A stretch of 25,998 nucleotides of DNA from Lachnospiraceae bacterium (GTDB lineage: Bacteria > Bacillota > Clostridia > Lachnospirales > Lachnospiraceae). Below, piece after piece: positions 13,190 to 21,630 of the stretch. The stretch covers positions 1 through 25,998 of the forward strand of contig SFNX01000017.1 of assembly GCA_004552595.1 (NCBI GenBank), given 5' to 3'. The translations under genes were made by a program, and so were the position numbers. A model generated the notes under the pieces. The model searched no databases and was not told the origin of the DNA. It was given only the letters and a program-made list of their open reading frames with translations. How positions within the stretch are numbered: the first letter of the stretch is position 1; the number at the start of each line of letters is the position of its first letter.

Positions 13190-15445
13190 ATGGCTGAAAA
13201 GAAAGCAGAAAGAAAGGATTCGGTCAAGAAAGCAAAGGAGAGGTCCCAGAGAGAATTCCAGGGAAGGGAGAGAGAAAAGACCGGAGGAAAATCAAAGGTC
13301 GAAGAAGTGTTTTCTGAAAAGGAAAGTGAGTTTACCGATCCAAGTCTGTTTGCTGACAAAAAGCTAAAGAAAGCAGCCGATAAGAAAAACATCGCAAAAA
13401 AGAATTATGAAAAAGTAAGGGCTGAAACGCAGAAAACTACTTATTCGATGCAGAAGGTCTATGACGAGGCAACGGGAAGCTATGTTTATAAAGTAGTAGC
13501 GGATAAAAAGGATGCTAATGTTAATCGTTCGCTTACAAAGAAAAAGATGTATCGAAAATTCATGTATGAAGCTGAGGCAGCCACAAAGGCAAAAGCAATG
13601 GAAGATGCGGACGATAATGATGCAGTGAACGCAGCCAGTGCTGTAGAAAGCAGTGGAGAGAGGCTTTATGACTTTGCAATGGAGCACAGTAAGTCAGCAA
13701 CCCAGAGAAAGTATGACAGACTGTCAAAAGCACAAAAGAAAATGGCAAGGGCAGATGCAATATATGCAAAAAGAAAGTTTCAATATGACACAAACGAAGC
13801 TTATGCCAAATGGCTTTCTCAAAATGAAAAGATGCAGGGAAAAGCTCCATCCAAATTGCTACAAAAACAGTTTCAGAAATCAAGAATAAAGAGGCAGTAC
13901 ATTAAGGCACAAAGAATTGCCAAAGACACAGGAAAGACTGCTGAGATTGCGGTTGAATCAGCAAAGAAAACAACTCTTATAGCACATAAGATACAGGAGT
14001 TTATTGCAAGAAATGCAAAGACAATAATTATTGTCGGATTACTTGCATTACTTATGGTTTCCATTATGAGTGCCTTAAGCAGCTGTGCGGCAATGCTTGG
14101 TGGCAGTGTGTCTACGACAATGGCAAGTACCTATCTTAGTGAGCCTTCAGAAATCGATGCTGCGGCATTAAAGGTGAGTGAACTTGAAACAGAATTGCAG
14201 GAGGAGATTAATGCGATTGAAACAGATTATCCCGGGTACGATGAATATGACTATAACCTTGGAGAAATCGGTATGAATCCTGCTGTGTTAATCAGCTACA
14301 TATCCGCAAAATATATAGAGTTTACAGCTGCAGATGTGGAGGCAGAGATACAGGCAATTTTTGATGAAATGTATACGCTTACACTTACACCCGATACGGA
14401 AACAAGAACAAGAACAGTGACTGTTACAGATCCTGATACCGGGATAGAAACCGAAGAGGAAGAAGAATATGAGGTATCAATACTTAGGGTAAAGCTTACG
14501 GTAAAGACCATTGAGGAAATAGCTATTGCAAATCTGACTGCAGAACAAAAGGAAATCTTTGATGCATATACAGAGACAAAAGGTGCGCTGCAGGTATTTG
14601 CATCCCCGGTTGATTATTACTGGTATGACTATATATCAAGCTATTATGGATATCGTATCCATCCAATCACAGAAACAAAGCAGTTTCACAGAGGTGTAGA
14701 TATAGCGGTTCCTGAGGGAACAAAGGTATATGCAACGCATGAAGGAACCATAACTGAGGCAGGCTTTGATTCAGAATTTGGAAATTACATAGTTATCTCA
14801 GATTCTAAAGGATATGTAACGAAGTACGGACATTTGAGTGCGGTCAATGTGTCTGCAGGCCAGACGGTTAGAAAAGGCTTCATCATAGGCAAGACCGGAA
14901 ATACAGGGGCAAGTACAGGAAGCCATCTTCATTTTGAATGTTTATATGAAGGTGAATACTATAATCCGCTGTTTTATTTTAACTGCGGAACAAGGACTAT
15001 GTATGGAGAAAATCACGGAGGAAGTGGTGGAATGGATTATGAATTACCGGATGCCTTTAGTGATGCCCAGGTAGGGGCGCTGCTTAGAGAAGCAGACAAA
15101 TATGTTGGAACAGATTATGTATGGGGTGGTGCAACACCGGCAACAGGTTTTGACTGTTCAGGATTTGTATGCTGGTCATATAGAGAAAGTGGGACATATC
15201 CACTTGAGAGAACAACAGCACAAGGTATTTACAATAAATGTGCGAGAGTGACTCCGGGAGGTGAAAAGCCCGGGGATCTTATTTTCTTTACGGGAACCTA
15301 CAGCTCAGGTAATCCGGTCACACACGTAGGTATTGTGGTTGAGCCGGGAATCATGGTTCATGCCGGGGATCCCATAAAGTATGCATCATATACAACCAGT
15401 TACTGGAACTCACATTTTTATGGTTTTGGAAGACTGGCAAATTAA
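13190..15445 (+). CDS. Membrane-anchored bifunctional wall hydrolase: M23 peptidase plus NlpC/P60 (CD1108-like)
   Basis: 751 aa. The N-terminal ~270 residues are highly charged, Lys/Ala rich and presumably cytoplasmic. One transmembrane segment lies at about 278-300. Outside are a linker and two catalytic domains. The M23/LytM metallopeptidase domain (about 470-600) has zinc ligands H500 and D504 (HRGVD) and H579/H581 (HLH). The NlpC/P60 cysteine peptidase domain (about 620-751) has catalytic C656 (FDCSGF), H712 and H724. Both appear intact. It would open peptidoglycan for the conjugation channel, like VirB1 in Gram-negative systems. The start has AGAGGAGG at 13174-13181. Confidence 0.95.
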   Translation: MAEKKAERKDSVKKAKERSQREFQGREREKTGGKSKVEEVFSEKESEFTDPSLFADKKLKKAADKKNIAKKNYEKVRAETQKTTYSMQKVYDEATGSYVYKVVADKKDANVNRSLTKKKMYRKFMYEAEAATKAKAMEDADDNDAVNAASAVESSGERLYDFAMEHSKSATQRKYDRLSKAQKKMARADAIYAKRKFQYDTNEAYAKWLSQNEKMQGKAPSKLLQKQFQKSRIKRQYIKAQRIAKDTGKTAEIAVESAKKTTLIAHKIQEFIARNAKTIIIVGLLALLMVSIMSALSSCAAMLGGSVSTTMASTYLSEPSEIDAAALKVSELETELQEEINAIETDYPGYDEYDYNLGEIGMNPAVLISYISAKYIEFTAADVEAEIQAIFDEMYTLTLTPDTETRTRTVTVTDPDTGIETEEEEEYEVSILRVKLTVKTIEEIAIANLTAEQKEIFDAYTETKGALQVFASPVDYYWYDYISSYYGYRIHPITETKQFHRGVDIAVPEGTKVYATHEGTITEAGFDSEFGNYIVISDSKGYVTKYGHLSAVNVSAGQTVRKGFIIGKTGNTGASTGSHLHFECLYEGEYYNPLFYFNCGTRTMYGENHGGSGGMDYELPDAFSDAQVGALLREADKYVGTDYVWGGATPATGFDCSGFVCWSYRESGTYPLERTTAQGIYNKCARVTPGGEKPGDLIFFTGTYSSGNPVTHVGIVVEPGIMVHAGDPIKYASYTTSYWNSHFYGFGRLAN

Positions 15446-15461
15446 TTGTACGGAGGAAAAC

Positions 15462-15725
15462 ATGTCAAAAGTAAAGATTGAGAAAGAACTTATCAAGGTA
15501 AGAGGGCAGCTTCAAAGCCTTCAGAAGAAAGAAGCCTATCTTGAACAGGAACTTAAGATGGCTGAGGCTGCTGAAAAGCAAGCAATACTTGATAAGCATC
15601 ATATTTCTGTTGAGGAATTAACAGCGATGATTAAGACAAAGAAAGAAGAGGAAAAGAAGATTCTTAATATGGCAAGAGAAGCGGAGGCAAATGAAAATAC
15701 AGAGAGGAGATACTCTAATGACTAA
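15462..15725 (+). CDS. DUF4315-like coiled-coil protein
   Basis: 87 aa from ATG 15462 with CGGAGG before it; the longer open frame from 15381 only reads back into the hydrolase gene. Nearly all helix and coiled coil (KIEKELIKVRGQLQSLQKKE, then HHISVEELTAMIKTKKEEEKK), matching DUF4315, always found between the wall hydrolase and the DUF4366 protein in this element family. Its function is unknown. The stop overlaps the next start by 8 nt. Confidence 0.85.
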   Translation: MSKVKIEKELIKVRGQLQSLQKKEAYLEQELKMAEAAEKQAILDKHHISVEELTAMIKTKKEEEKKILNMAREAEANENTERRYSND

Positions 15726-17448
15726 GAAATTAAGGGTAAGGGTAATTGGCACGCTTCTTGTGTCAGCCCTGCTGTTTGTATTACCAATTGGAGCAATACT
15801 TTCAAATAATTCTATGGTGACAACGGTCCATGCAGAAGATAGTGATTCGGAAGAACCGGACAACGGAACTGAAATCATTGTTGAAAGGCTTGATGAATCA
15901 GGAAGTGGAGAAAACACAGAGAGTACAGAAAACACCGGTAACGAGGGAGAACAAGGTGGTGGAACAGAAGGGGAAGGAGCAGAAGAAACACCAGAACCAA
16001 CACCAACACCGACGCCTGAACCATTGGCGTGTACGTGCAACTCACACTGCACAAGCCGTTATAACTATGACTCAAATTGTGAAGCATGCAGTGCTGACTT
16101 TACAAAGTGCGAGTATATAAATCCGAATGTAACCATAACGATAACAGCTCCTGAGGGCTGGTCAAAGGATAAAGCAAAAATAGCGATCGGAGTTAAGGAT
16201 GCTTTAAACACAGGCAATTTTGAAATCGTAAAGACAGAGGCAAAGATCGGACAAAACGGTTCATGGCAGGATATTACCGAAGAAATGTTTATTGAGGTAA
16301 CAGAAAACTGCAGTGTGTATGTTCAGGTTACTGATCAGAACAATAAGGTGTATTCAAAGAATAAGAGTATCAATTGTTTTGATAAGACTAATCCTACGCT
16401 TAATGCTGCAGTCAGCAATGGACTGCTTACTGTTGTCGGATATGATTCACAGTCAGGAATCAAAGCATTCTATGTAAATGGCTATGAGTTTAAGGAATTT
16501 ACCAATAATACGCTGAATGTCAGATTACAGCAGTTTGATACTGGATATGAATACTTTACTGTGCAGGCTATGGATTATTCCGGGAACATGTCTGAGGTAT
16601 ATAAGACCAAGAATCCATATTACGACGATGATAAAAGCGATGATGATGACAAAGGAGCAAGCACACTGCCGGTAAATGCGACAGCTTCTGCTCCATCAAG
16701 TGCGACTGCTACGGTGACAGACCATACAAAAACTGACAGTCAGGGAAACACAACCTATTCAAGTAAGCAGGAGCAGGAAAAACATCAGGCAATGAAGGAA
16801 GCAGATGAGGCTGAAGCAGCTGAAAAAGAGGGCGAAGAGAAAGAAGAAACATCTGAAACCGGTAAGGAGTTTTATACCATTAAGACCCAGAGTGAGAAGG
16901 TCTTTTATTTAGTCATTGATCGTGATGGTGATGATGAGAATGTTTATTTCTTAACCGAGATTGATGAAAACGACCTTATGAATACGGTAAGTACAACATC
17001 TGAGACATTACCTAAGAATTCAGCAGCACTTGAGTCGGCAATTCCTACAGAAGAAGAGGCATTAAGTAATAATAATGCAGAATCAGGTGTAACCGTAACG
17101 GATGCAGTTGAAGAAAAGGAAGAAGAGCCTGAACCGGAGGTAATAGAAGAACCTGAGGTAGAAGAACCAAAACCTCAGAGTAACCTTTTTACATACATTC
17201 TTATTGGTGTAATCAGTGTTGGAGCAATAGCTGCCTGGTATTATCTCAAAATGGTAAAGGGCAAAAAAGAAGCATTCCTTGATGAGGATGATGAAGAAGA
17301 TGACGAGGACGAATATTATGAGTCCGATGAGGAAGCCGAAGAAGGTGGCGGTGAAGATGATTTCTTCCGTATGGACGATGAACCTATAAAATCAGAGGTT
17401 TCCATGGAAGATGCTGTGGAAGATGTAGCTGATACGATTGATGAATAA
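15718..17448 (+). CDS. DUF4366 surface protein (CD1107-like)
   Basis: 576 aa from ATG 15718, with GAGAGGAG upstream. An N-terminal signal peptide is likely cut after A39 (TTVHA). A Glu/Pro/Thr-rich spacer (TPEPTPTPTPEP) follows. A six-cysteine segment (C105, C107, C111, C121, C124, C131) is typical of the family, and Ig-like beta domains probably come next. One transmembrane segment sits at about 490-510, followed by a very acidic tail of about 60 residues. It is therefore a type I membrane protein exposed to the wall, probably part of the conjugation apparatus or a contact protein; its exact role is unknown. Confidence 0.88.
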   Translation: MTKKLRVRVIGTLLVSALLFVLPIGAILSNNSMVTTVHAEDSDSEEPDNGTEIIVERLDESGSGENTESTENTGNEGEQGGGTEGEGAEETPEPTPTPTPEPLACTCNSHCTSRYNYDSNCEACSADFTKCEYINPNVTITITAPEGWSKDKAKIAIGVKDALNTGNFEIVKTEAKIGQNGSWQDITEEMFIEVTENCSVYVQVTDQNNKVYSKNKSINCFDKTNPTLNAAVSNGLLTVVGYDSQSGIKAFYVNGYEFKEFTNNTLNVRLQQFDTGYEYFTVQAMDYSGNMSEVYKTKNPYYDDDKSDDDDKGASTLPVNATASAPSSATATVTDHTKTDSQGNTTYSSKQEQEKHQAMKEADEAEAAEKEGEEKEETSETGKEFYTIKTQSEKVFYLVIDRDGDDENVYFLTEIDENDLMNTVSTTSETLPKNSAALESAIPTEEEALSNNNAESGVTVTDAVEEKEEEPEPEVIEEPEVEEPKPQSNLFTYILIGVISVGAIAAWYYLKMVKGKKEAFLDEDDEEDDEDEYYESDEEAEEGGGEDDFFRMDDEPIKSEVSMEDAVEDVADTIDE

Positions 17449-17459
17449 TGTTTAGTAGT

Positions 17460-17481
17460 TTCCCGGAATAGGGACCGGGAA
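17460..17481 (+). other. GC-rich hairpin before the 17504 gene
   Basis: TTCCCGG (17460-17466) and CCGGGAA (17475-17481) form a 7-bp stem with an 8-nt loop. No T run follows, so it is not a terminator. It lies just before the ribosome binding site and might stabilise the 5' end of a processed mRNA (inference). Confidence 0.5.
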
Positions 17482-17503
17482 TTAAAAAAGGAGGAAAACT
17501 AAA

Positions 17504-18076
17504 ATGGCTAAGGATATGGAAAATGTAACCAATGACGCAGCAGATCAGTCAGAAAAGAAAGAGTTTAAGGAAATAACTCTTAAGTTTGGCAAGGGCCTTG
17601 TAGGTGAGACATTCCAGGGCAAGGATGGAAAGGATTATAAACAGATATCCATTCCAAATCAGGATCAGAATGATAAGAGCCCATGGGCTTCTTTTGTAGT
17701 TAGAGCAAATGCCGTTCATGAAGACCAGTTTGGAAAGGGTATGTGGGTTAAACTTCCGTCAGAAGGTTCAACCACAGTAAGAAAGGACAATGTTGTTGGA
17801 CAGGATGAGGCTGGCAAGAATATCTATGAAACAACCAAGACAAAGATTCCAAATAGGGAATTAAAATCAATGGTTGAGTTTTATAAGAACAATGATAGGA
17901 GTCAGGAGAAAGGAAACGAAGTTCCAAAGGATGCATTGGAGGATAAGCCAAAGTCATCACTAAAGGATAAGGTTCAAAAGAATAAGGAGAAGGTTGCTGA
18001 GAATAAGAAAGCAAAAGCAGCTGAAAAGACACAGGAAAAGTCACCAAAGAGCAAAGCAAAGGGAAATGAAAGATGA
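17504..18076 (+). CDS. Conserved element protein of unnamed family with basic tail
   Basis: 190 aa. A compact domain (about residues 20-125; ITLKFGKGLVGETFQGKDGK, SPWASFVVRANAVHED and GKGMWVKLPSEGSTTVRK) looks beta-rich and is the type usually found just before topB in Tn1549-like elements. I cannot name the family with confidence. An OB-like single-strand DNA-binding role would fit the neighbours but no motif proves it. The C-terminal ~60 residues are Lys/Glu rich and carry SSLKDKVQKNKEK (from residue 151), similar to tails of three other proteins here. The start has AAGGAGG. Confidence 0.8.
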   Translation: MAKDMENVTNDAADQSEKKEFKEITLKFGKGLVGETFQGKDGKDYKQISIPNQDQNDKSPWASFVVRANAVHEDQFGKGMWVKLPSEGSTTVRKDNVVGQDEAGKNIYETTKTKIPNRELKSMVEFYKNNDRSQEKGNEVPKDALEDKPKSSLKDKVQKNKEKVAENKKAKAAEKTQEKSPKSKAKGNER

Positions 18077-18089
18077 GAGGGAGGTACTC

Positions 18090-20207
18090 ATGCAGTTAGT
18101 AATAGCAGAGAAGCCCAGTGTTGCTAATTCCATTGCTGATGTCCTTGGTGCAAAAGAAAGGAAGGATGGTTATCGCCAGGGCAACGGATATTACGTGTCC
18201 TGGTGTGTAGGTCATCTTGTTTCACTGTGTCAGCCGGAAAGCTATGGCAATGAATATGAAAAGTGGAATTATGAATCTCTCCCCATTATCCCTGATAACT
18301 GGAAATATGAAGTAAAGTCAGGGGTAAAGAAGCAGTTTGATATTGTGTCAAAGCTCATGAATTCAGATGATGTCAAAGAAGTTGTCTGTGCTACAGATGC
18401 AGGAAGAGAGGGAGAACTTATCTTTAGACTTGCCTACAATGAGGCAAGGTGTCATAAGCCGATATTAAGGCTCTGGATATCATCCATGGAAGAGTCTGCA
18501 ATAAAGGAAGGCTTTAGAAATCTTAAGCCCGGTAAAGAGTATGACAATCTGTATAAATCAGCACTCGGAAGACAACAGGCAGACTGGCTTGTTGGAATCA
18601 ATGGTACAAGACTATTTACGGTGCTATATGGTAGCAAGGTACTTAAGGTTGGAAGAGTACAGACTCCGACACTTGCCATGCTTGCCGACAGAGAACTTGA
18701 GATTATGAACTTTAAAAAATGTCCATTTTACACACTTACAATGGATGCAGAAGGAATAATTGCTACGTCCGGTAAGTATGAAACGGCTGATTTGGCAAGG
18801 CAGGCTATGTTATCTTGTGAAAACATGCCTGCCAAAGTTATGTCTGTACAACGGGATGAAAAGACTTTGTCAGCGCCAAAACTATATGACCTTACATCGC
18901 TTCAAAGAGATGCAAATAAACTGTTTGGATTTACGGCAAAGCAGACATTGGATTATACACAAAGTCTGTATGAAAAGAAGCTTGTAACCTATCCGAGAAC
19001 AGATAGCAGGTTCTTATCAGATGATATGGAAGAAACGGCAATGGTGGTCATTAATGCAATAAAAGAAGCTAATATGTTGGCCACGCTTCCAGATATCATA
19101 GAGCCAAGCATTTCAAAGGTTCTTAATTCAAAGAAGGTAACAGATCACCATGCAATCATACCAACTGTTGAGATAGCAAAGGGTGGTAAGGTGGATATTA
19201 CAGAAAAGGAAAGAAGGATTCTGTGCCTTATTGCAACAAGATTGCTTGAAGCTACGGCTATGGCACATAAATATACGCTTACAAAAACTGTGCTTAGATG
19301 TAATCGGATTGAATTTGTAAACAAGAGTAAGGCCATAAGGGATATGGGCTTTAAGGTCTATGAACAGGCACTTAGAGACTTATTCCATGTGGAGAAAGCA
19401 AAGGATTCTGATGATGATGAGGACTATAGGGACAACGATGTAAATGTTTCAGAAGGTCAGGTTCTTAAGGTAAATGAGATGACTGTTAAGGAACAGTTTA
19501 CCAAAGCACCAGCGCATTACACCGAGGCAACTTTACTGTCTGCAATGGAAAAAGCCGGTGCTTCTGAAATGGATGATGATGTAGAGCGAAAGGGTCTTGG
19601 TACTCCCGCAACAAGAGCAGATATCATTGAAAAGCTTGTAAATGATGGATTTGTAAGACGTGAGAAGAAGCAGATGATTCCAACAGAAGATGGAATGAAG
19701 CTTATTACGATTCTGCCAGAACAGGTAAAATCCCCTAAGCTTACAGCTGACTGGGAGAATGAACTGGTTCTTGTGGCGAAAGGCGAGAGAACCATAGATG
19801 ACTTTATGAAAGGCATCAAAAAGATGGTAACAGACCTTGTTAGTACGTATAACTGCATCAGTGAAGAAGATAATCCATTTAGTAAGCAAAGAGAAGAATA
19901 CGGCACGTGTCCTAAATGCGGAAGCATTGTAACAAAAGGAAAATATGGTGTGTACTGCACTGGGAAATGTGGAATGACATTTAGCAAGGCTATGGGAAAG
20001 ACGCTTACTGATAATGAGGTTAAAGCATTGCTTCTTGGGAAAAAGATTCTGCTTAAGAATCTTAATGGTAAAAACGGAAGTACTTATGATGCTTATGTTA
20101 AACCAAATGGCATTAAGGAATATAACTATCCAAATAAGGATGGAAAACTAATGACCGGTTATCAGTATGCGTTTGAAATGACATTCCCAGATAAAAAGAA
20201 ATCGTAA
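18090..20207 (+). CDS. topB: DNA topoisomerase III (type IA)
   Basis: 705 aa from ATG 18090 behind GAGGGAGGT. It relaxes and decatenates DNA through a single-strand break, here probably helping element transfer or replication. The TOPRIM domain includes LVIAEKPSVA at the N-terminus and DAGREGE at D103-E109. The catalytic tyrosine is Y301 (LVTYPRTDSR). A zinc ribbon near the C-terminus has cysteines C607, C610, C623 and C627. The length and zinc ribbon agree with element-encoded TopB of the Tn1549 type. It is not the housekeeping topoisomerase I. Confidence 0.95.
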   Translation: MQLVIAEKPSVANSIADVLGAKERKDGYRQGNGYYVSWCVGHLVSLCQPESYGNEYEKWNYESLPIIPDNWKYEVKSGVKKQFDIVSKLMNSDDVKEVVCATDAGREGELIFRLAYNEARCHKPILRLWISSMEESAIKEGFRNLKPGKEYDNLYKSALGRQQADWLVGINGTRLFTVLYGSKVLKVGRVQTPTLAMLADRELEIMNFKKCPFYTLTMDAEGIIATSGKYETADLARQAMLSCENMPAKVMSVQRDEKTLSAPKLYDLTSLQRDANKLFGFTAKQTLDYTQSLYEKKLVTYPRTDSRFLSDDMEETAMVVINAIKEANMLATLPDIIEPSISKVLNSKKVTDHHAIIPTVEIAKGGKVDITEKERRILCLIATRLLEATAMAHKYTLTKTVLRCNRIEFVNKSKAIRDMGFKVYEQALRDLFHVEKAKDSDDDEDYRDNDVNVSEGQVLKVNEMTVKEQFTKAPAHYTEATLLSAMEKAGASEMDDDVERKGLGTPATRADIIEKLVNDGFVRREKKQMIPTEDGMKLITILPEQVKSPKLTADWENELVLVAKGERTIDDFMKGIKKMVTDLVSTYNCISEEDNPFSKQREEYGTCPKCGSIVTKGKYGVYCTGKCGMTFSKAMGKTLTDNEVKALLLGKKILLKNLNGKNGSTYDAYVKPNGIKEYNYPNKDGKLMTGYQYAFEMTFPDKKKS

Positions 20208-20234
20208 ATACAGGTAAGAAAAAGGAGGATAATT

Positions 20235-20399
20235 ATGCGAATCCAGAGTTCACTTGGAAAAGGCAAGTATGTAGAAAAAAGAAACATTGAGGCAGAAGAA
20301 GCAAGAATGAAGTCTTACAATGACCGCTTTATGCGATTGCTTAAGAAAGCAGAGGCAGAAGTAGATGAAAATGGAAAAGGAAAGGAAGGTAGCAGATAA
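20235..20399 (+). CDS. 54-aa charged protein between topB and DUF5688
   Basis: A 54-codon ORF with AAAGGAGG (20221-20228) well placed before ATG 20235. Its stop overlaps the next start as TAATG (20397-20401), so it sits naturally in the operon. The product is rich in Lys, Arg and Glu and is probably a single helix (VEKRNIEAEEARMKSYNDRF). No family was recognised. Confidence 0.72.
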   Translation: MRIQSSLGKGKYVEKRNIEAEEARMKSYNDRFMRLLKKAEAEVDENGKGKEGSR

Positions 20400-21562
20400 T
20401 GGCAGATATGACGTTTGATGAATTTAAGCAGGAAATAGCAGATAACATTAAGGAATATCTTCCTGATAAGTATGCAGACAGTATAGTGCAGGTTAATGCT
20501 GTACAAAAGAATAACGAGACACTTGATGCCCTTACGATTACAAGTCCTGATTCAAATATGAGTCCAACGATATATCTTAACAGTTTCTATGAGGATTATC
20601 AGAATGGAAGAGATATGGATGATATCTTAGACAGTATCGCTGATTTGCGTGTGGAGCATGAAGTAAATCAGGACTTTGATGTGTCATCAATTACTGACTT
20701 TGAAAAGGTTAGCGATAAAATAGCAGCAAGATTATATGGTATGGAAGGGAATGAAGAACTGCTTTCTGCAAGACCTCATGCCACGATGGATGATTTGGCG
20801 GTAACATACTGTATCATGCTTGGAGATAATGAGAATGGTTCAATGAGTGTGCCTATCACTAACCAAATCATGGAAACCTGGGGTGTTACACAAGAAGATC
20901 TTAGGAGAATTGCACAGGAAAATTGCGACACACTTACTCCTTCAAAATTCATGTCAATGAATGCGGTGATGACGGATATGATGGTTCCGCAGATTATGAG
21001 TGATTATGGTATTAACGAGGAAGAAGCCATAAAAATGGTAAATGATATGGTTCCTACCGATGATAAGCTGTTTGTGCTTACTAACAATCAAAAGCTTAAC
21101 GGAGCAGCTGCACTTTTAGACGAAAAGATGATGGAGCAGATCGCTGAAAGAGTTGGAAATGATTTCTATATTCTCCCCTCATCTGTCCACGAAGTACTAA
21201 TTGTTCCTAAGGAAGTGGGCATGGACCTTAAGGATTTAGAAGCAATGGTCCAGGAGGTCAATGCAACTCAGGTAGCTCCACAGGATAGATTATCGGATCA
21301 TGTGTATCAGTATGATAATGAAACCCGTGAAGTATTCAGAGCTGACAGGGCAGAAGAACATCAGCAGAAAAAGGAGGCATTAAAAGATTCTGTAGATATG
21401 CCAAAGGATGCAGTTGCCGATAAGCCAAAGGATAAGGGTGACAAGGAAAAGACATCTCTTAAGGAACGTCTTGAAGATAAAAAGAAAGAATCCAAGGAGA
21501 TGGAGAAGAAATCACCTGAAAAGGCTCTTGAAAAAGGTAAGAAGAAAGAACAGTCATTATAA
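20399..21562 (+). CDS. DUF5688 family protein
   Basis: 387 aa. The conserved body (PTIYLNSFYEDYQNGRDMDD, DDLAVTYCIMLGDNENGSMSV, LFVLTNNQKLNGAAALLDEK, FYILPSSVHEVLIVP) clearly fits DUF5688, a cytoplasmic protein of unknown function found beside topB and ltrC-like genes in gut Firmicute elements. The C-terminal ~60 residues are Lys/Glu rich and hold TSLKERLEDKK (from T352). The start overlaps the preceding stop. A terminator follows at 21585-21615. Confidence 0.9.
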   Translation: MADMTFDEFKQEIADNIKEYLPDKYADSIVQVNAVQKNNETLDALTITSPDSNMSPTIYLNSFYEDYQNGRDMDDILDSIADLRVEHEVNQDFDVSSITDFEKVSDKIAARLYGMEGNEELLSARPHATMDDLAVTYCIMLGDNENGSMSVPITNQIMETWGVTQEDLRRIAQENCDTLTPSKFMSMNAVMTDMMVPQIMSDYGINEEEAIKMVNDMVPTDDKLFVLTNNQKLNGAAALLDEKMMEQIAERVGNDFYILPSSVHEVLIVPKEVGMDLKDLEAMVQEVNATQVAPQDRLSDHVYQYDNETREVFRADRAEEHQQKKEALKDSVDMPKDAVADKPKDKGDKEKTSLKERLEDKKKESKEMEKKSPEKALEKGKKKEQSL

Positions 21563-21584
21563 TACATTGAAATAACAAAGATTT

Positions 21585-21615
21585 GGCGAAGGAGAAATCC
21601 TTCGCCTTTATTTTT
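21585..21615 (+). terminator. Intrinsic terminator between DUF5688 and ltrC-like gene
   Basis: GGCGAAGGA (21585-21593), loop GAAA, TCCTTCGCC (21598-21606), then TTTATTTTT. A perfect 9-bp G+C-rich stem with a tetraloop. It ends 15 nt before the next gene's start codon and overlaps the approach to its ribosome binding site, so it limits read-through into the ltrC-like gene. Confidence 0.9.
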
Positions 21616-21630
21616 GAAGGGAGCAGATAT

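Noticed and set aside
17504..18076. Calling the 17504 protein a canonical single-stranded DNA-binding protein
   Set aside because: Its neighbours suggest DNA work, but no clear SSB OB-fold signature or acidic C-terminal SSB tip is visible; the tail is basic.
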